Of a DNA stretch of 45,253 nucleotides, positions 43,676 to 45,253 are shown piece by piece. This DNA comes from Planococcus sp. A6. GTDB lineage: Bacteria > Bacillota > Bacilli > Bacillales_A > Planococcaceae. The notes beneath the pieces are model-generated. The model was not told the origin of the DNA, ran no database searches, and saw only the letters and a list, made by a program, of their open reading frames with translations. A program made the position numbers and the translations under genes. The DNA lies in the NCBI RefSeq assembly GCF_028823615.1, contig NZ_JAPEHT010000009.1, forward strand, positions 1 to 45,253, read 5' to 3'. The number at the start of each line of letters is the position of its first letter. Positions within the stretch are counted from its first letter, which is position 1.

Positions 43676-44320
43676 TCAAATTTGTTTTAAGGCGTCTTCG
43701 ATTTGGCTGTCGCCTGAAGTCAGCTCGAATACTTTGTCTGTGAGGTCGTTTGATTCAAGACATGCGACGATGACAGCTGCGACGTCTTCTCTCGGAATGC
43801 TGCCGGGATCGAGTTTCCCGCCAGCAGCAATTTGCCCAGTTCCCGGATCGTCTGTCAATAAGCCTGGCCGGACAATCGTATACGCCAAGCTACTCGATTG
43901 CAAGATGCGATCGGCGTGATGTTTGGCAATATAGTAAGGCGTCATTTCCTTTGTCCAATGGGAGCGGTCATCGGCATGGATGGCGCTGACCATGATGAAG
44001 CGATCGATGCCGGCTAGTTCTGCGGCTTCAACCGCTTTTGCCGCGCCGTCTAAATCGACGGTCATCGTTTTGTCTGCACCGGTCGAAGCGCCACTGCCAG
44101 CAGTGAAGACCACTGCATCGCAGTCAGTCATCGCTTTTTGCAGTTCTTCCACGCTTCCTTCTAGGCTTGCCACGACTGTTTCCGCTTTTAACTCTTCAAA
44201 AAACGGGCGCTGTTCGGGTTTGCGAATCATCGCTTTCACTGTGTGATCCGGATGTTTCGCAAGCAGGCGCACCAAATGCTGTCCGATCTTGCCGTTTGCT
44301 CCGATTACGAGTGTTTTCAT
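43676..44320 (-). CDS. NAD(P)H-binding atypical SDR protein (YhfK/YwnB-like)
   Basis: A 214-residue Rossmann-fold protein. GANGKIGQHLVRLLAKH is the glycine-rich dinucleotide motif of the atypical SDR group. VVFTAGSGAS and RFIMVSAIHADD follow, and TPYYIAKHHAD carries a Tyr-x3-His position in place of the classical Tyr-x3-Lys. TIVRPGLLTDDPGTG is typical of NAD(P)H-binding proteins of the YhfK/YwnB type. AAGGAGGAAA precedes the start. The role is unknown. Confidence 0.85.
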   Translation of the reverse strand: MKTLVIGANGKIGQHLVRLLAKHPDHTVKAMIRKPEQRPFFEELKAETVVASLEGSVEELQKAMTDCDAVVFTAGSGASTGADKTMTVDLDGAAKAVEAAELAGIDRFIMVSAIHADDRSHWTKEMTPYYIAKHHADRILQSSSLAYTIVRPGLLTDDPGTGQIAAGGKLDPGSIPREDVAAVIVACLESNDLTDKVFELTSGDSQIEDALKQI

Positions 44321-44436
44321 TTCAATTTCCTCCTTAAAATATGGCTACTTACACTCTATACCCGAAAAATCGAGCTATAGCCAAAATATAGGATATGATG
44401 CAAAAAACTAGCATGTTTTCTTGGCACAATTTTTAG

Positions 44437-44442
44437 TATAAT
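44437..44442 (+). promoter_or_regulatory. -10 element upstream of a small membrane gene
   Basis: TATAAT is perfect; the -35 position holds only a weak TGTTTT. Transcription would start about 45 bp before the gene. Confidence 0.45.
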
Positions 44443-44492
44443 TGTAAAAAGAAAAATAATTTAAAAATGTTAAATTATAGGGGTGTTTATAT

Positions 44493-44702
44493 ATGAGCAA
44501 ACAATTCGAGGAAAATGACCTGTCCATCCAGCAACGCAATTTGAAAGAAACGCCGCCGGATTTTTCACAGTTCAAGGGCAAGCGTCTCGACAAGCAGCCG
44601 AATCTATTGGTAGACGGTTTGGTCCATGTCGTCTTAACCGGTTTTGGAGCCGCTTTACTGCTGGGCATCGTTTATGTATTGTTCAATTATATCAATTGGT
44701 AA
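44493..44702 (+). CDS. Small single-helix membrane protein of unknown function
   Basis: A 69-residue protein with a polar N-terminal half and one C-terminal membrane helix (HVVLTGFGAALLLGIVYVLF). AGGGGTG precedes the ATG. It lies 12 bp before the S66 peptidase gene, whose own AAGGAGGAGA follows the stop, so the two look co-transcribed. I do not recognise the family. Confidence 0.65.
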   Translation: MSKQFEENDLSIQQRNLKETPPDFSQFKGKRLDKQPNLLVDGLVHVVLTGFGAALLLGIVYVLFNYINW

Positions 44703-44714
44703 GGAGGAGAGACG

Positions 44715-45253
44715 ATGATCCGCTATCCCGATCGAGCGTTAAGAACCATCGGCGTCACGGCACCTTCTTCAGGGGTGTCCGAAGAACTTCATCATTTGCT
44801 TGAAGGAGCTACAGCCCAGTTGGAGAAGCAAGGATTTGCTATCAAAGCCACGGCGAATGCCTGGACCCAAAAAGAAGCCAAGTCGTCCCCTGAAGCCATC
44901 CGCGCAAAAGAACTCCTCAGCATTTGGCGCGATTCCACAGTCGACGCTATCATCCCTCCATGGGGTGGGGAGCTGTTATTGGAAGTGCTGGAGCATCTGG
45001 ACTTCAAGAAGTTTACGCCGAAATGGCTTCTTGGGTATTCGGATGTCAGCTTGCTGGCCTTGGCAATCACCTTGAACACTGGGATCGCGACAGCACATGG
45101 CACCAATATCGTCGACTTGCGCGGCAGTGAAACCGATCCGACTACTGCGCGCTGGATGGATGTGCTGTCTTCGACGAAAGGCACGGTCATTAAACAAGTC
45201 TCTTCTGAGCGATACCAAAAAAATTGGAGCCATGACAAGCCGTCTCCTGGCGT
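44715..45253 (+). CDS. S66 family LD-carboxypeptidase/MccF-like protein, truncated by window end
   Basis: The first 179 residues of a serine peptidase of the S66 family, which includes LD-carboxypeptidases that trim peptidoglycan tetrapeptides and MccF-type immunity enzymes. Marks are GVTAPSSGV at the N-terminus, IIPPWGGELLLEVLEHLDF, and GYSDVSLLALA, in which Ser is the expected nucleophile. AAGGAGGAGA at 44701-44710 fits ATG 44715. The PPWGGE type resembles the MccF subgroup, but without the C-terminus, where the Glu and His lie, the activity stays open. Confidence 0.85.
   Translation, partial: MIRYPDRALRTIGVTAPSSGVSEELHHLLEGATAQLEKQGFAIKATANAWTQKEAKSSPEAIRAKELLSIWRDSTVDAIIPPWGGELLLEVLEHLDFKKFTPKWLLGYSDVSLLALAITLNTGIATAHGTNIVDLRGSETDPTTARWMDVLSSTKGTVIKQVSSERYQKNWSHDKPSPG

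Overview
This window looks like a chromosomal core segment of a low-to-moderate-GC Gram-positive bacterium of the Bacillales. Gene order follows the Bacillus subtilis ypiA-to-ypwA region: ypiA-ypiB-ypiF, qcrABC, ypjA, ypjC, ypjD-dapB-mgsA-bshA-cca-birA, panC-panD, dinG-ypmA-ypmB-aspB-asnS, dnaD-nth-ypoC, recU-ponA, yppE-yprA-yprB, gpsB, rnpB, ypsC, ypvA, ypwA, dynA. The region is contracted relative to B. subtilis: panB, yppC/D/F/G, cotD and ypsA are not present. That, with strong Shine-Dalgarno sites and a bacillithiol gene, suggests a Planococcaceae-type organism (Planococcus or a relative). The taxon is inference; no rRNA or marker search was possible.

Layout. Positions 1-3922 hold a TPR/IDEAL-domain cluster and the menaquinol:cytochrome c reductase operon. 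Positions 3981-6240 hold membrane proteins and a zinc peptidase. Positions 6343-11149 are one tight plus-strand operon (MazG-like hydrolase, lysine/cell-wall synthesis, methylglyoxal, bacillithiol, tRNA CCA addition, biotin ligase). Positions 11150-12567 hold a pantothenate locus with an attenuator-like leader, a broken panC and an intact panD. Positions 12708-20525 hold DinG, aspartate aminotransferase, AsnRS, DnaD and endonuclease III. Positions 20628-23972 (minus strand) hold recU-ponA. Positions 24163-28409 hold yppE, the mitomycin-repair pair mrfA-mrfB (yprAB) and gpsB. RNase P RNA lies at about 28450-28849. Positions 29027-39181 hold a 23S rRNA methyltransferase, an XPD-like helicase, carboxypeptidase M32, an SDR, the double dynamin DynA and a rhodanese. 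The last 6 kb is accessory-like metabolic and membrane genes, ending in a truncated S66 peptidase.

Most genes are recognisable housekeeping genes. The themes are cell-wall growth and its control (ponA, gpsB, dapB), DNA repair and replication (dinG, ypvA, nth, recU, dnaD, mrfAB), respiration (qcrABC) and membrane maintenance (dynA).

The points most worth a second look are: (1) panC carries what looks like a 26-nt internal deletion with a frameshift, in a locus where panB is missing but an intact terminator/antiterminator leader remains; (2) mrfB (yprB) is split near its N-terminus by a one-base deficit in an A6 run; (3) ypjC and ypjD have back-to-back promoters sharing one -35 element; (4) the PBP1 protein has a C-terminal fibronectin-like domain followed by an acidic Glu/Pro repeat and an Asn-rich tail. 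I found no convincing new biological system, mobile element, CRISPR array or tRNA.
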